This document shows positions 41,755-51,866 of a stretch of DNA of 64,000 nucleotides, one piece after another. Source of the stretch: an uncultured Hymenobacter sp. (GTDB taxonomy: Bacteria > Bacteroidota > Bacteroidia > Cytophagales > Hymenobacteraceae). The position numbers and the translations under genes are program-made. The stretch is taken from the NCBI GenBank assembly GCA_913776615.1, contig CAJYPK010000048.1, forward strand, positions 62,001 to 126,000. The letters are read 5' to 3'. Under the pieces are notes generated by a model. That model worked only from the letters and a program-made list of their open reading frames with translations. It searched no databases and had not been told where the DNA came from. Numbering within the stretch: position 1 is the stretch's first letter; each line of letters starts with the position of its first letter.

Positions 41755-42110
41755 AGCCCGACAATTCGGCCGAGCCGGCCGCTGAGAGTCTGCTCGCTAA
41801 GGCCGCCCACGTAGCCGCCGCCGCTGCCGATAAGGTAAAGCATCTCGCCGCCGACGCCGCCGATGCCGTAGCGCACAACTCCCTGGTGGAGAAAGCTACC
41901 GAAGCCGTGCAGGAAGCCGCCCACAACCTCGTTGAAGGCGCCAAGCACGTGCTGGCCAGCGAAGGCGACAGCAAGAGCCCCGAGGAAAATCAGGCTACCA
42001 AGGCTAATCAAACCGGCAGCGAAGGCTACGACGCCGCCGAAGCCGAAACCAAGCCGGTAAACCCCGATGGCCAGCCCGGCGAGCACCCCAAGCCCGAAAT
42101 TGAGCTGTAA
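41742..42110 (+). CDS. -1 frame extension: Ala-rich amphipathic helical domain
   Basis: 122 codons follow the slip (KPSVKPDNSAEPAAESLLAK onward), making a 179-residue fusion with residues 1-57 of the upstream frame. The middle part is a long amphipathic helix (AADKVKHLAADAADAVAHNS, EKATEAVQEAAHNLVEGAKH), similar in style to apolipoprotein- or LEA-like repeats. The end is acidic and Pro/Gly-rich. No ATG or TTG lies in this frame before a GTG at 41886, and the helix pattern begins well before that GTG. Codon third positions are GC-rich as in real genes here. An 80-bp palindrome follows the TAA directly. Confidence 0.65.
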   Translation, partial: KPSVKPDNSAEPAAESLLAKAAHVAAAAADKVKHLAADAADAVAHNSLVEKATEAVQEAAHNLVEGAKHVLASEGDSKSPEENQATKANQTGSEGYDAAEAETKPVNPDGQPGEHPKPEIEL

Positions 42111-42190
42111 GTCCAGCTCGCTAGCACAAGTAAAAAGAGCGCCCGGCTTTGCAGCCGGGCGCTCTTTTTACTTGTGCTAGCGAGCTGGAC
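42111..42190. repeat. 80-bp perfect palindrome with terminator core
   Basis: Arms of 38 bases (gtccagctcgctagcacaag, taaaaagagcgcccggct) are exact inverses around ttgc. The centre, aaaaagagcgcccggct-ttgc-agccgggcgctcttttt, is a strong intrinsic terminator in both directions. It begins at the base after the TAA at 42108-42110. Confidence 0.85.
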
Positions 42191-42229
42191 GGCGCGGAAC
42201 ACCCGGCGCCTGGTCAAAGCCATAAAGTC

Positions 42230-42297
42230 GTAGCGCGGATTGTGTAGTCCGCGTTTTGTGTGGTTTGCCCAAATGTGAACTGTAGAGTCCACACTAC
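42230..42297. repeat. Inverted pair of GTAG-hairpin repeats (family C)
   Basis: Left copy GTAG-CGCGGATT-GTGT-AGTCCGCG. Right copy, on the opposite strand, GTAG-TGTGGACT-CTAC-AGTTCACA. In the right copy both sides of the stem have changed (CGCGG to TGTGG, CCGCG to TCACA), so pairing is kept. Confidence 0.8.
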
Positions 42298-42318
42298 GAC
42301 CCTTCGGCTCCAGCCGTA

Positions 42319-42843
42319 CTAAACTCCTACCGTATCCAGTGCGGCAGTACGGGGCCCGAGCTCCACAGCCTGCAAATTCACCACCTTGCCCCGGTCGATG
42401 CCGAAGCGCAGCAGCGTGCGCACCTTATGAAAACCGTGGCGCCCGGCCGCGCCGGGATTTAGGGCTAGTAGGCCCAGCTTGGGGTCGGGGGCGACGCGCA
42501 GGATGTGCGAGTGCCCGCACACGAACAGGCCCGGCCGCACCTGCGCCAGCAGTTGCCGCGCCTCGGGCGCGTAGTGGCCGGGGTAACCGCCGATGTGCGT
42601 CATGAGCACCCGCAGGCCCTCTACTACAAAATCCTGCACTAGTGGTTCGGTGTAGCGCACGTCGGTACCATCCACGTTGCCGTACACGCCGCGAAAAACG
42701 GGTGCCAGGGCCGCCAGTCGCATAATCAGCTCGGACGAGCCAAAATCACCGGCGTGCCAGATTTCATCAGCCCCGCGCAGGTGGTGCGCAATGCGGTCGT
42801 CGAAGTACCCGTGGGTATCGGAAAGAAGGGCGATACGAGTCAT
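42319..42843 (-). CDS. Metallophosphoesterase, YfcE/MJ0936 family
   Basis: 174 residues, the short length of this family. Metal motifs in order are LSDTHGYFDD, WHAGDFGSSE, VYGNVDGTDV, LMTHIGGYPG and VCGHSHILRV. These small enzymes hydrolyse phosphodiesters in vitro; physiological substrates are mostly unknown. It is cytosolic. It diverges from the NUDIX gene, and a CATCTTTG box, one mismatch from the -7 consensus, lies just upstream. Confidence 0.88.
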   Translation of the reverse strand: MTRIALLSDTHGYFDDRIAHHLRGADEIWHAGDFGSSELIMRLAALAPVFRGVYGNVDGTDVRYTEPLVQDFVVEGLRVLMTHIGGYPGHYAPEARQLLAQVRPGLFVCGHSHILRVAPDPKLGLLALNPGAAGRHGFHKVRTLLRFGIDRGKVVNLQAVELGPRTAALDTVGV

Positions 42844-42984
42844 ATAGTCGGCAAAGATGCAGCTAGCTTACGAGGTGCGCCGAAAAAGCGGCCAGCCCGT
42901 ATCTTGCGGCGTACTCTACCGTATGGGGCAGGTACTGGCCCGGGCAAGCGCCTTTTCTCGCCGTTTCTTACTGACTTACTTCCG

Positions 42985-43683
42985 ATGAACGTTTTCATCA
43001 ACGACGTGCCGCTGATTATTAAAAAGGTCAGCGACAAGGTGTACAAGCATAAATACGACCTCGTGCTCGGTGCCGATGACGAGTTTACGAGCAAAGACCT
43101 CGTGGGCGACGTACTGGTGCGCGATGCCACCTCGGCCTTTCTCGACCGCCTGCTGCGACTGATGGAAGTTAAAAAGCTGAAAAAGCTGAAAACGCTGACC
43201 CTGATGGCGCGCCGCAAGAAAAATCTTATTCTGCACCTCAAAGACCAGTTTAAGATTGCCAAAGCAGCCGGCGGCCTGGTAGTAAAAGATGGCCAGGTCC
43301 TGATGATTTACCGCCTTGGTAAGTGGGATTTGCCTAAGGGTAAGCTCAAAAGCGATGAGGACGTGGCAATAGGCGCTATGCGCGAAGTAGAGGAAGAATG
43401 CAACATCAAGGTCGAATTGGGCGAAAAACTGCCCAGCACCTGGCATTCGTACGCCTATAAGGGTAACAAAATGCTGAAAAAGACGAGCTGGTTCGTCATG
43501 AAATGCCTCGACGACTCGGTGATGCGCCCGCAGACCGAGGAATATATTGAGGAAGTTCGCTGGATGTCGCCCCAGGATGCCCTGGCTCGCCTCGAAGAGT
43601 CTTACGCCTCCATCACGCTCGTAGTGCGTCACTATCTGAGCGAAATGGCCGGCAAGCCTGCTAAAGCTACCAGCCCGAGCTAA
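42985..43683 (+). CDS. NUDIX domain protein
   Basis: 232 residues from the ATG at 42985. An N-terminal domain of about 85 residues (MNVFINDVPLIIKKVSDKVY, then a Lys-rich helix VKKLKKLKTLTLMARRKKN) precedes the NUDIX fold. The NUDIX box is GKLKSDEDVAIGAMREVEEE followed by Cys-Asn-Ile, a good match to Gx5Ex7REUxEExGU with Cys for the last Gly. It should hydrolyse a nucleoside diphosphate linked to another group. The N-terminal domain is conserved in Bacteroidota NUDIX proteins of unknown substrate. The ATG of the next gene follows its stop without a gap. Confidence 0.9.
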   Translation: MNVFINDVPLIIKKVSDKVYKHKYDLVLGADDEFTSKDLVGDVLVRDATSAFLDRLLRLMEVKKLKKLKTLTLMARRKKNLILHLKDQFKIAKAAGGLVVKDGQVLMIYRLGKWDLPKGKLKSDEDVAIGAMREVEEECNIKVELGEKLPSTWHSYAYKGNKMLKKTSWFVMKCLDDSVMRPQTEEYIEEVRWMSPQDALARLEESYASITLVVRHYLSEMAGKPAKATSPS

Positions 43684-44166
43684 ATGACCAAGCGCGCGGC
43701 TCTTCTCCCGGCCAGGTGGTGGCTGCTGGCAAGTAGTGGCCTGGCTGCCTGCTCGGGCGCGCACGAGCAGGCGCAGGTTGTAGCTACGGCCGCTCGAACG
43801 AGCGCCGCTACGACTAATGTGCCAGCCTTGCTCGGGTTATCCATCGACGAGCTGCGGCAGCGGTTGGGAGCCGCGCACCAGCCACCCGCCGCCCTCACCG
43901 ACCCCAACGGGGCGCTGATGGGCCAGCGGGAGCAGGCCATGCAAGACTCCGTCGTAACGTTTCAGACGGGTGGTCTAACGCTGGCTGTTGGCTACGACCC
44001 CCTCACCCGGCAAGTACACGACTTGCTAGTGCTGGGCCACCACGAAGATAGCTTGATGGCCAAAGCTGCGTTGCGCTCGAATGCGCCCAATTACCTGGTA
44101 ATGCCCGTTTTTAAGGTCAACGAGCCGAATAGCTTGCTGGGGCTACGGGTTGTAGCTACGAAGTAA
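43684..44166 (+). CDS. Lipoprotein, unknown function
   Basis: 160 residues; the ATG follows the NUDIX stop immediately, so the pair is likely translationally coupled. The signal is MTKRAALLPARWWLLASSGL with lipobox LAAC. The mature part opens with an Ala/Thr-rich linker, then LLGLSIDELRQRLGAAHQPP, reminiscent of SmpA/BamE-like small domains (a turn followed by Gly and strands), and FQTGGLTLAVGYDPLTRQVH. The BamE resemblance is weak and only a suggestion. It should sit on the periplasmic side of a membrane. Confidence 0.7.
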   Translation: MTKRAALLPARWWLLASSGLAACSGAHEQAQVVATAARTSAATTNVPALLGLSIDELRQRLGAAHQPPAALTDPNGALMGQREQAMQDSVVTFQTGGLTLAVGYDPLTRQVHDLLVLGHHEDSLMAKAALRSNAPNYLVMPVFKVNEPNSLLGLRVVATK

Positions 44167-44892
44167 GTTTTAGCACTAGCTGTACTAGTACTTGTATGAG
44201 TGCCATGCAACAAGGCATTGGTAGTGCGGCTAGCTTCACGACCATAGTAGCCGATGGTCGTCCTGTCGTTCCTGGCCAGCGTATGGCTGTCAACAAGTTA
44301 GATACTGGATAGGTAAAGACAGCGCTGGTGCAGCAGCCCATCGACTTTTCTTGATAACTAGTTTGCTCCGAGTAGTGAAGGAGCAGTAGACGTTCTACCG
44401 CTCAGTGCCTCGCCCATGCATAGAGCATACATCGTCCATCATCAACTAGCGTCACTGGCCGCCGGATTTGAGCTTGCCGCAGATGGCGCTCACCTCACCT
44501 CGGCTAGGTCGGCGGTGGTGCAGCGGCTACTTGCACGGGCCGGCAGGTAGGGCAGTATGCAGTGGGTAACCACATGCTTTAGACAAGACTTTTGCAGCAA
44601 CGGGCTGACGTAGAGTAGCTCCTACCTCCGATTTTGCCTTGTCGCGGAATTTTTATTTCTGATTTATTCCCTGAATAGTTTCACGGGTAAGTGTATAGGC
44701 GGGTTGTTCAAAGTGTCAAATCGCCGATTAGCAGAAAGCTAAGATCTCGGACGTACCGACGACCTCAAAAACAAGTAGTTATACCTGCTTCATATGAGCA
44801 CAACTACTTCATTTTGAATAAAAGCTACAGTTGAAATTTGTTGTATTAAAAGTATTTCCAATAGTGGAATACTCTACTTCATTTTTCTAACT
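44167..44892. other. 726-base region without a convincing gene
   Basis: AT-richer than the surroundings. A 38-codon frame at 44196-44312 (MSAMQQGIGSAASFTTIVAD) is open but isolated and lacks a promoter or family match. It may be a fragment of a decayed gene. Nothing else supports coding on either strand, and no tRNA-like fold was seen. Confidence 0.5.
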
Positions 44893-45768
44893 ATGAAAAG
44901 CGAGTTGCAAGTGGTGTATTACGTGACAGCGCACGAGGATGATTGGCAATTATTTCGTGGCTTCACTGCCTGGAATGATTTGCAATCGCCGTATACACGC
45001 GGAGTGTTTATCGCTGTTACGGCGGGCGACGGTGGCCATGACGATGCTTATTGGCAGGCGCGGGAAGAAGCAGAAATGTACTCGATATACGCCTGCGTGT
45101 CGGAAGACTTCCGGGTTGATCGAGATTGGGCAACTATCAACGGGCACGACATCTACCGCCGTAAGTTTATTAATACGAGCGGTACTGAACGAGCAGTGTT
45201 GTATTCGCTACGGCTACCAGATGGCAATCATTCAGGGGCAGGTTATCCATCTCACAACTGCGAGTCAATAGCCCGGCTGCGCAATAATGAGATCTCAAGT
45301 ATTAGCAGTGTAGATGGGACAGCCGTTTATACCTCCTGGACCGACTTGTGGCGCACTCTACAAGCCATTATGCAAGCAGAGCTTAATGATGTTGGTGGTC
45401 CCGTCCACCCGTGGGTAAATGCCAATCAGTACTGGGAAGATCCTAATGCCTGCTGTCTAGATCACAGTGACCATCTGACGGTAGGTGCTGCGCTCAAAGA
45501 ATTTGTAGCCGGAACTTACAACCAGTACTGGTGGAAATCTTATGAAACCGCGTGCCCAGGTTTCAGTGCCAACCTTGGTGGCAAAGCCCTTGAACATAAA
45601 AAAGAAGTGTATGACAAATACACGGAATACATGGACGTTAAGGGCTATCAGCAAGCAACAACTGATTGGGATAAGTGGGGAGACAAGGTATATGGCACAC
45701 CTGTTTCTTGGGATGCCATTGAGGTGCAGCCCGTACCCCCAACTGTAAAAATTGCATCGGACTGCTAG
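44893..45768 (+). CDS. PIG-L/LmbE family deacetylase
   Basis: 291 residues. The zinc motif is TAHEDDWQLF near residue 13, in place of the usual AHPDD, and the second motif is LDHSDHLTVGAALKEF near residue 190. There is no signal peptide. PIG-L enzymes remove N-acetyl groups from GlcNAc-type sugars in lipid, thiol or antibiotic pathways. The middle region is unusual for the family (VYTSWTDLWRTLQAIMQAEL, Trp-rich). GC is lower than the core genes, and the flanks are gene-poor, which suggests transfer. The acetylated substrate is unknown. Confidence 0.82.
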   Translation: MKSELQVVYYVTAHEDDWQLFRGFTAWNDLQSPYTRGVFIAVTAGDGGHDDAYWQAREEAEMYSIYACVSEDFRVDRDWATINGHDIYRRKFINTSGTERAVLYSLRLPDGNHSGAGYPSHNCESIARLRNNEISSISSVDGTAVYTSWTDLWRTLQAIMQAELNDVGGPVHPWVNANQYWEDPNACCLDHSDHLTVGAALKEFVAGTYNQYWWKSYETACPGFSANLGGKALEHKKEVYDKYTEYMDVKGYQQATTDWDKWGDKVYGTPVSWDAIEVQPVPPTVKIASDC

Positions 45769-45812
45769 CGCGCCATGCGGATTTCTTGCGGTGGACTAGC
45801 GCAGTGCTATTG

Positions 45813-45859
45813 CAGTATGCCCTGCTGCCACTACTTCAGCGTGGCGGCAGGGCATACTG
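45813..45859. terminator. Strong hairpin after the PIG-L gene
   Basis: cagtatgccctgctgccac, a 9-base loop, then its inverse with one mismatch. There is no T tract, so it may be a repeat remnant rather than a true terminator. Confidence 0.5.
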
Positions 45860-45943
45860 AAACAGTAGAATCACAACTGCTAGCTGTGGCTCCTTTTATA
45901 CTTGCTTATTAGGAAACCGTCTGGGAGGTCATGTCTACTTAAA

Positions 45944-45982
45944 ACGTCTGTCAGGCTTCGGTAAGCTCAGGATGATAGACGT
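45944..45982. repeat. Decayed family A element
   Basis: acgtctgtca ... tgatagacgt flanks ggcttcggtaagctcagga, a degenerate version of the ctgagcttgcgaagc core. It lies between the PIG-L and pckA genes. Confidence 0.45.
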
Positions 45983-46055
45983 TCCAGGTAAGCATGACCT
46001 CTTATGTAGTTTCAAGATGACCGACGTGCTTATTGACCGGCCTCCTAAACAGCTT

Positions 46056-47675
46056 CTATACTTCTACAGCTACTTTAGGTGCCCCAGCCATAATTTCGGC
46101 GCTGGCATAATCGGCGTATTTCTCGAAGTTTTTGACGAATTTTTCGGCTAGCTCGGCGGCCGTCTGGTCGTAGGCGGCCTTGTCGGCCCAGGTGTTGCGC
46201 GGGTCGAGAATTTCGCTGGGTACGCCGGGCACGGCACCGGGTACGGCCACGCCAAAAATGGGGTGGGTCTTGAAGTGTACTTCATTGAGGACGCCCGAGA
46301 GAGCGGCCGTAATCATGGTGCGAGTGTAGCCCAGCTTCATGCGGTGGCCTATGCCGTAGGGGCCGCCGGTCCAGCCGGTGTTGACGAGCCACACGGTAAC
46401 ATCGGGATTTTCCTCCATTTTCTGCCCCAGCATCTCGGCGTAGCGAGTGGGGTGCAGGGGCAGAAATACCTGCCCGAAGCAGGCCGAAAACGTAGTTTGC
46501 GGCTCAGTAACACCCATTTCGGTGCCAGCCACCTTGGCCGTGTAGCCACTCATGAAGTGGTACATGGCGTGCGATTTATCGAGCTTGCTGATGGGCGGCA
46601 GCACCCCGAAGGCATCGGCCGTGAGAAAGAAAATGTGTTTCGGTACGCCGGCTACCGAGGGCTCGATAGCGTTAGGAATGAAATCGATAGGGTAGGCAGT
46701 GCGGGTATTCTCAGTAACGCTCTTGTTGGCGTAGTCTACGGTGTGGGTGCCGGGGATGAAGCGCGTGTTCTCCACGATGGCCCCGAAGCGAATGGCGTTC
46801 CAGATTTCGGGTTCCTTGGCTGCCGAGAGGTCGATGACCTTGGCGTAGCAGCCACCCTCGAAGTTGAAAATCCCGCCCTCGCCGGGAAGCCAGCCGTGCT
46901 CGTCGTCGCCCACCAGCCCGCGGTTGGGGTCGGTGGAAAGCGTCGTTTTGCCCGTGCCCGAAAGGCCGAAGAAAATAGCCGTGTCGCCGGCCTCGCCCAC
47001 ATTGGCCGAGCAGTGCATCGACAGGGTATCGTGCTGGTGGGGCAGCAGGAAGTTGAGCACCCCGAAAATGCCCTTTTTCATCTCCCCGGCGTAGCCCGTG
47101 CCCCCGATGAGTAGCAGCCGGCGAGTAAAGTCGATGATGGCGAAATTGGGCTGGCGGGTACCATCCACGGCGGGGTCGGCCTCGAAGCCGGGGGCGCAGA
47201 TGATGCTGAAATCGGGCGTCCAGCTGGTATCGGCCCCGGCCTCGGGGCGTAAGAACATGTTGTGGCAGAATAAATTGTGCCAGGCCAGCTCATTTACCAC
47301 GCGCAGCTTGAGCTGGGTGGCGGGGTGCGCCCCGGCGTAGCCCTCGCGCACAAACACTTCCTTATCGGCCAGGTAAGCCACCATTTTCTGGTGCAGCTGC
47401 TCGAACTTGGCCGAATCGAAGGGAATGTTGATGTCGCCCCACCATACCGAGTCGGCGGTGACGGCATCGCGCACGAGAAAGCGGTCCTTGGGCGAGCGGC
47501 CCGTGAACTTGCCCGTGTCGGCCATGAGTGCGCCCGTGTCGGTGAGGACGCCCTCACCGCGGCGCAGCGCGTGCTCGACCAGGGCGGCGGGCGGCAGGTT
47601 GAGGTGAGCCTGCGAGGGGGCCTGCGCGAAGCCCAGCGGGGCCAAGCGGGTAGCGACAGCTTTTGGGTCTGCCAT
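46056..47675 (-). CDS. pckA: Phosphoenolpyruvate carboxykinase (ATP)
   Basis: 539 residues, normal length. The ATP loop is FFGLSGTGKTTLSTDPNRGL, the second kinase motif GDDEHGW follows, and then FNFEGGCYAK. The RSPKDRF segment near residue 55 and the NTGWTGGPYG loop near residue 400 are family signatures. It makes phosphoenolpyruvate from oxaloacetate in gluconeogenesis. A TACCTTTG box at 47721-47728 lies about 46 bases upstream. Confidence 0.97.
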   Translation of the reverse strand: MADPKAVATRLAPLGFAQAPSQAHLNLPPAALVEHALRRGEGVLTDTGALMADTGKFTGRSPKDRFLVRDAVTADSVWWGDINIPFDSAKFEQLHQKMVAYLADKEVFVREGYAGAHPATQLKLRVVNELAWHNLFCHNMFLRPEAGADTSWTPDFSIICAPGFEADPAVDGTRQPNFAIIDFTRRLLLIGGTGYAGEMKKGIFGVLNFLLPHQHDTLSMHCSANVGEAGDTAIFFGLSGTGKTTLSTDPNRGLVGDDEHGWLPGEGGIFNFEGGCYAKVIDLSAAKEPEIWNAIRFGAIVENTRFIPGTHTVDYANKSVTENTRTAYPIDFIPNAIEPSVAGVPKHIFFLTADAFGVLPPISKLDKSHAMYHFMSGYTAKVAGTEMGVTEPQTTFSACFGQVFLPLHPTRYAEMLGQKMEENPDVTVWLVNTGWTGGPYGIGHRMKLGYTRTMITAALSGVLNEVHFKTHPIFGVAVPGAVPGVPSEILDPRNTWADKAAYDQTAAELAEKFVKNFEKYADYASAEIMAGAPKVAVEV

Positions 47676-47720
47676 GTAAAAATGGGTGAAAAAGTGGGTG
47701 GGAGGGGAGAATTAGTGCGA

Positions 47721-47728
47721 CAAAGGTA
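47721..47728 (-). promoter_or_regulatory. Bacteroidota -7 box upstream of pckA
   Basis: TACCTTTG on the minus strand matches TAnnTTTG. The nearest TTTG (47754-47757) is 25 bases upstream, longer than usual for a -33 element. Confidence 0.55.
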
Positions 47729-48030
47729 GCTCGGCGAGCTTAATTGCCCGCCGCAAACGTTTGCGGAAAGCAAAAAGTAACGGGACGTTAAAAATACTTA
47801 CTCCTGATTATTTAGTGGGATTTTGAGCCGATTTGGGGTTCAAATAGCTGCTGGCTAGCCTTCCCTGCTCAGCAGGGCGAAAGGCTGGCTGCCCGGGGTG
47901 CGCCTTATACGGCGGAGCAGAGCGAGAGGTATTCGCCGCTATTACCCTAAAGTATCCTTAGCTTTACCAAGCCCAGCCTGCGCGGCCCGGGCTTTTTCTC
48001 TTCATTTCCTCCTACTTCTTTCTTTACTGC

Positions 48031-49596
48031 ATGCAACCTGCTACCGCCAGTCTGCGCCCGCAACCGCCCCAAACGGCTTCGGCCAGTCACCCACGCGGCC
48101 TCTACCTGTTATTTGCCACCGAAATGTGGGAACGCTTCAGCTACTACGGCATGCGCGCCGTGCTGGTGCTGTTCCTTATCGACGCCATGCGAATGGATAA
48201 GGCCTTCGCTTCGAAATTCTACGGAGGTTACACCAGCCTTATTTACCTGACGCCCCTTATCGGGGCCTATATCTCGGACCGCTACTGGGGTAACCGGCGG
48301 TCCATTCTCACCGGGGGGCTGCTGATGGCGCTGGGGCAATTTACGCTTTTTGCGGCGGCTAGCAACTACGGAAGTGCTGAAGACCATCCCCTCAGCCACT
48401 GGCTGCTGTATCTAGGGCTGGGGGCCATGATTATCGGCAACGGGTTTTTCAAACCCAATATTTCGTCGATGGTGGGCTCGCTCTACACCCCGGGCGACAA
48501 GCGCAAGGATGCGGCGTACACCATTTTTTACATGGGTATCAACCTGGGCTCACTTATCGGCAACACTATTACCAGTATTCTCGGCGATACCGGACGCGCC
48601 CAGGATTTCCGCTGGGCTTTCCTGGCCTGCGGCATTGCGATGACCTTGGGAACGGTCATCTTCAACTGGGGTAAAAATAAGTACCTACATACCCCGGAGG
48701 GGCAGCAGGTGGGCACCACGCCCGCGCATTCGACGACGGTAAAAGGAATATTTGCGCTCTTGCCGGTGCTGTTGGTGCTGGCCCTGGGTATTCTGTACCT
48801 CGATTCGGCCAAGCTGCCCGTTATTGCCCCGCTGCTCCTGATTGCGGTAGTCGGCATCGCCATCATGATTTTCAGCGATAAATCATTATCAAAGGCTGAT
48901 ATTCAAGGGGTAGTTGTGATTTTCGTAGTCTCGTTCTTCGTAGTGTTCTTCTGGGCCGCCTTTGAGCAGGCTCCGGCTTCACTCACCTTCTTCGCGAAGG
49001 AGAATATGGACCGCACACTGTTTGGGATTACGCTGCCACCCAGCATCTTCCAGAATCTCAACGCCTTTTTCGTTATCGCAGGCGCTCCCCTTATGGCCGT
49101 GCTTTGGACGGCTCTTGGCCGGCGGGGGAATGAGCCGCCCTCACCCGTAAAAATGGCTATCGGCCTGGCACTACTGGCGCTAGGTTATTTAGTAATGTGC
49201 GTCGGGGTGAAAGACTTGCAGCCCGGAGTTAAGGTCAGCATGTTCTTCCTGGTGGCACTCTATTTCTTTCACTCTATCGGCGAGCTATGCTTGTCGCCCA
49301 TTGGCCTGTCACTAGTCAATAAATTGGCGCCAGTAAAATTTGCCTCGCTGCTAATGGGGGTATGGTTCCTCGCCAACGCCGCCGCCAACTACCTGGCTGG
49401 CTACATGAGCAGCCTCTACCCCGACCCGCAGTCAAAAGCCCCAGCCCCGGTATTGTTCGGCTACCAAATCAACAATCTGTACGACTTCTTCATGGTCTTC
49501 GTCGTTTCAGCCGCAGTAGCCGCCGCTATTCTGCTCGTGATCAGCCCGAAGCTGATACGCATCATGAAGGCCCGCGAAGCGGAAGCCCTGGCTTAG
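48031..49596 (+). CDS. Peptide MFS transporter, POT/PTR2 family
   Basis: 521 residues with about 14 hydrophobic segments. The proton-coupling signature EMWERFSYYGMRAVL (ExxERFxYY) is near residue 30. GGYTSLIYLTPLIGAYISDR and the PTR2 motif FYMGINLGSLIG follow. Late in the protein are IGELCLSPIGLSLVNKLAP and FLANAAANYLAGYM. It imports di- and tripeptides with protons across the inner membrane. It is a single gene with a clear terminator behind it. The 355 bases upstream (47676-48030) hold only the pckA promoter region and a small GC hairpin near 47865-47890. Confidence 0.95.
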   Translation: MQPATASLRPQPPQTASASHPRGLYLLFATEMWERFSYYGMRAVLVLFLIDAMRMDKAFASKFYGGYTSLIYLTPLIGAYISDRYWGNRRSILTGGLLMALGQFTLFAAASNYGSAEDHPLSHWLLYLGLGAMIIGNGFFKPNISSMVGSLYTPGDKRKDAAYTIFYMGINLGSLIGNTITSILGDTGRAQDFRWAFLACGIAMTLGTVIFNWGKNKYLHTPEGQQVGTTPAHSTTVKGIFALLPVLLVLALGILYLDSAKLPVIAPLLLIAVVGIAIMIFSDKSLSKADIQGVVVIFVVSFFVVFFWAAFEQAPASLTFFAKENMDRTLFGITLPPSIFQNLNAFFVIAGAPLMAVLWTALGRRGNEPPSPVKMAIGLALLALGYLVMCVGVKDLQPGVKVSMFFLVALYFFHSIGELCLSPIGLSLVNKLAPVKFASLLMGVWFLANAAANYLAGYMSSLYPDPQSKAPAPVLFGYQINNLYDFFMVFVVSAAVAAAILLVISPKLIRIMKAREAEALA

Positions 49597-49618
49597 CTAG
49601 CCTCTTAACTAGCAAAAT

Positions 49619-49654
49619 AAAAAGCCCCGCCGGACAACGTCCAGCGGGGCTTTT
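49619..49654 (+). terminator. Intrinsic terminator
   Basis: aaaagccccgc, a loop of about 13 bases, gcggggctttt, placed directly after the POT gene. Confidence 0.85.
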
Positions 49655-49680
49655 CTCATCAACGAATCAAACTAAGCCAA

Positions 49681-51386
<1,706 letters not shown>

Positions 51387-51524
51387 TGGGTGGTTAAGTG
51401 GTAGGGTAGGTGTATGAATAATTTAGATGTAAGAGATGGGAGAACGTACCGAATGTGTAAGCGATAAGGCGACATAAGCCAGTAGGTACTTGCACATTGC
51501 TACATTTACTCATCTTCACATTTT

Positions 51525-51815
51525 CTAGAGCACGGCCAGGATGTCCTTCTCCTGCATAATGAGGTAGTCCTCGCCATCCACGGTGATTTCGGTACCGGTC
51601 CACTTACCGTAGAGTACTTGGTCGCCTACTTTCACCTCGGGCTTGATAACGGTGCCGGCATCCGACGTTTTGCCACTGCCAACGGCTACTACTTCGCCAC
51701 GCTGGGGCTTCTCCTTGGCAGTATCGGGGATGATGATGCCAGACTTGGTGGTGGCTTCGGCGGCGGCGGCCTTAATGACTACGCGGTCAGCTAGCGGTTT
51801 AATGCTCAGTGCCAT
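51525..51815 (-). CDS. groES: Co-chaperonin GroES (Hsp10)
   Basis: 96 residues. It starts MALSIKPLADRVVIKAAAAE. The mobile loop TTKSGIIIPDTAKEKPQRGE and the strand VKVGDQVLYGKWTGTEITVD are typical. It caps the GroEL chamber. The leader between 51816 and 51960 contains a small perfect hairpin with a TTCG loop and T tract (51846-51866). No clear CIRCE element (TTAGCACTC-N9-GAGTGCTAA) was found. Confidence 0.98.
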   Translation of the reverse strand: MALSIKPLADRVVIKAAAAEATTKSGIIIPDTAKEKPQRGEVVAVGSGKTSDAGTVIKPEVKVGDQVLYGKWTGTEITVDGEDYLIMQEKDILAVL

Positions 51816-51845
51816 GGATTGGAATGGGAAATGGATGTTTTGGAT

Positions 51846-51866
51846 AAAAAGAAGCCGAAGCTTCTT
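51846..51866 (-). promoter_or_regulatory. Terminator-like hairpin in the groES leader
   Basis: On the minus strand: AAGAAGC-TTCG-GCTTCTT followed by TTTA. The 7-bp stem with a stable TTCG loop and T run has the form of an intrinsic terminator and ends about 31 bases before the groES ATG. secG has its own terminator further upstream, so this one is not needed for secG. Confidence 0.6.

Noticed and set aside
41514..42086. 190-codon minus-strand frame opposite the frameshift gene
   Set aside because: It would explain the open region without a shift, but it lacks a promoter, reads through the consensus promoter region of the plus-strand gene, and its hydrophobic content mirrors the Ala-rich helix codons. 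The plus-strand reading has stops placed exactly at the A run.
44196..44312. 38-codon frame after the lipoprotein gene
   Set aside because: No promoter, partner or family; listed only as a possible relic in the gene-poor region.
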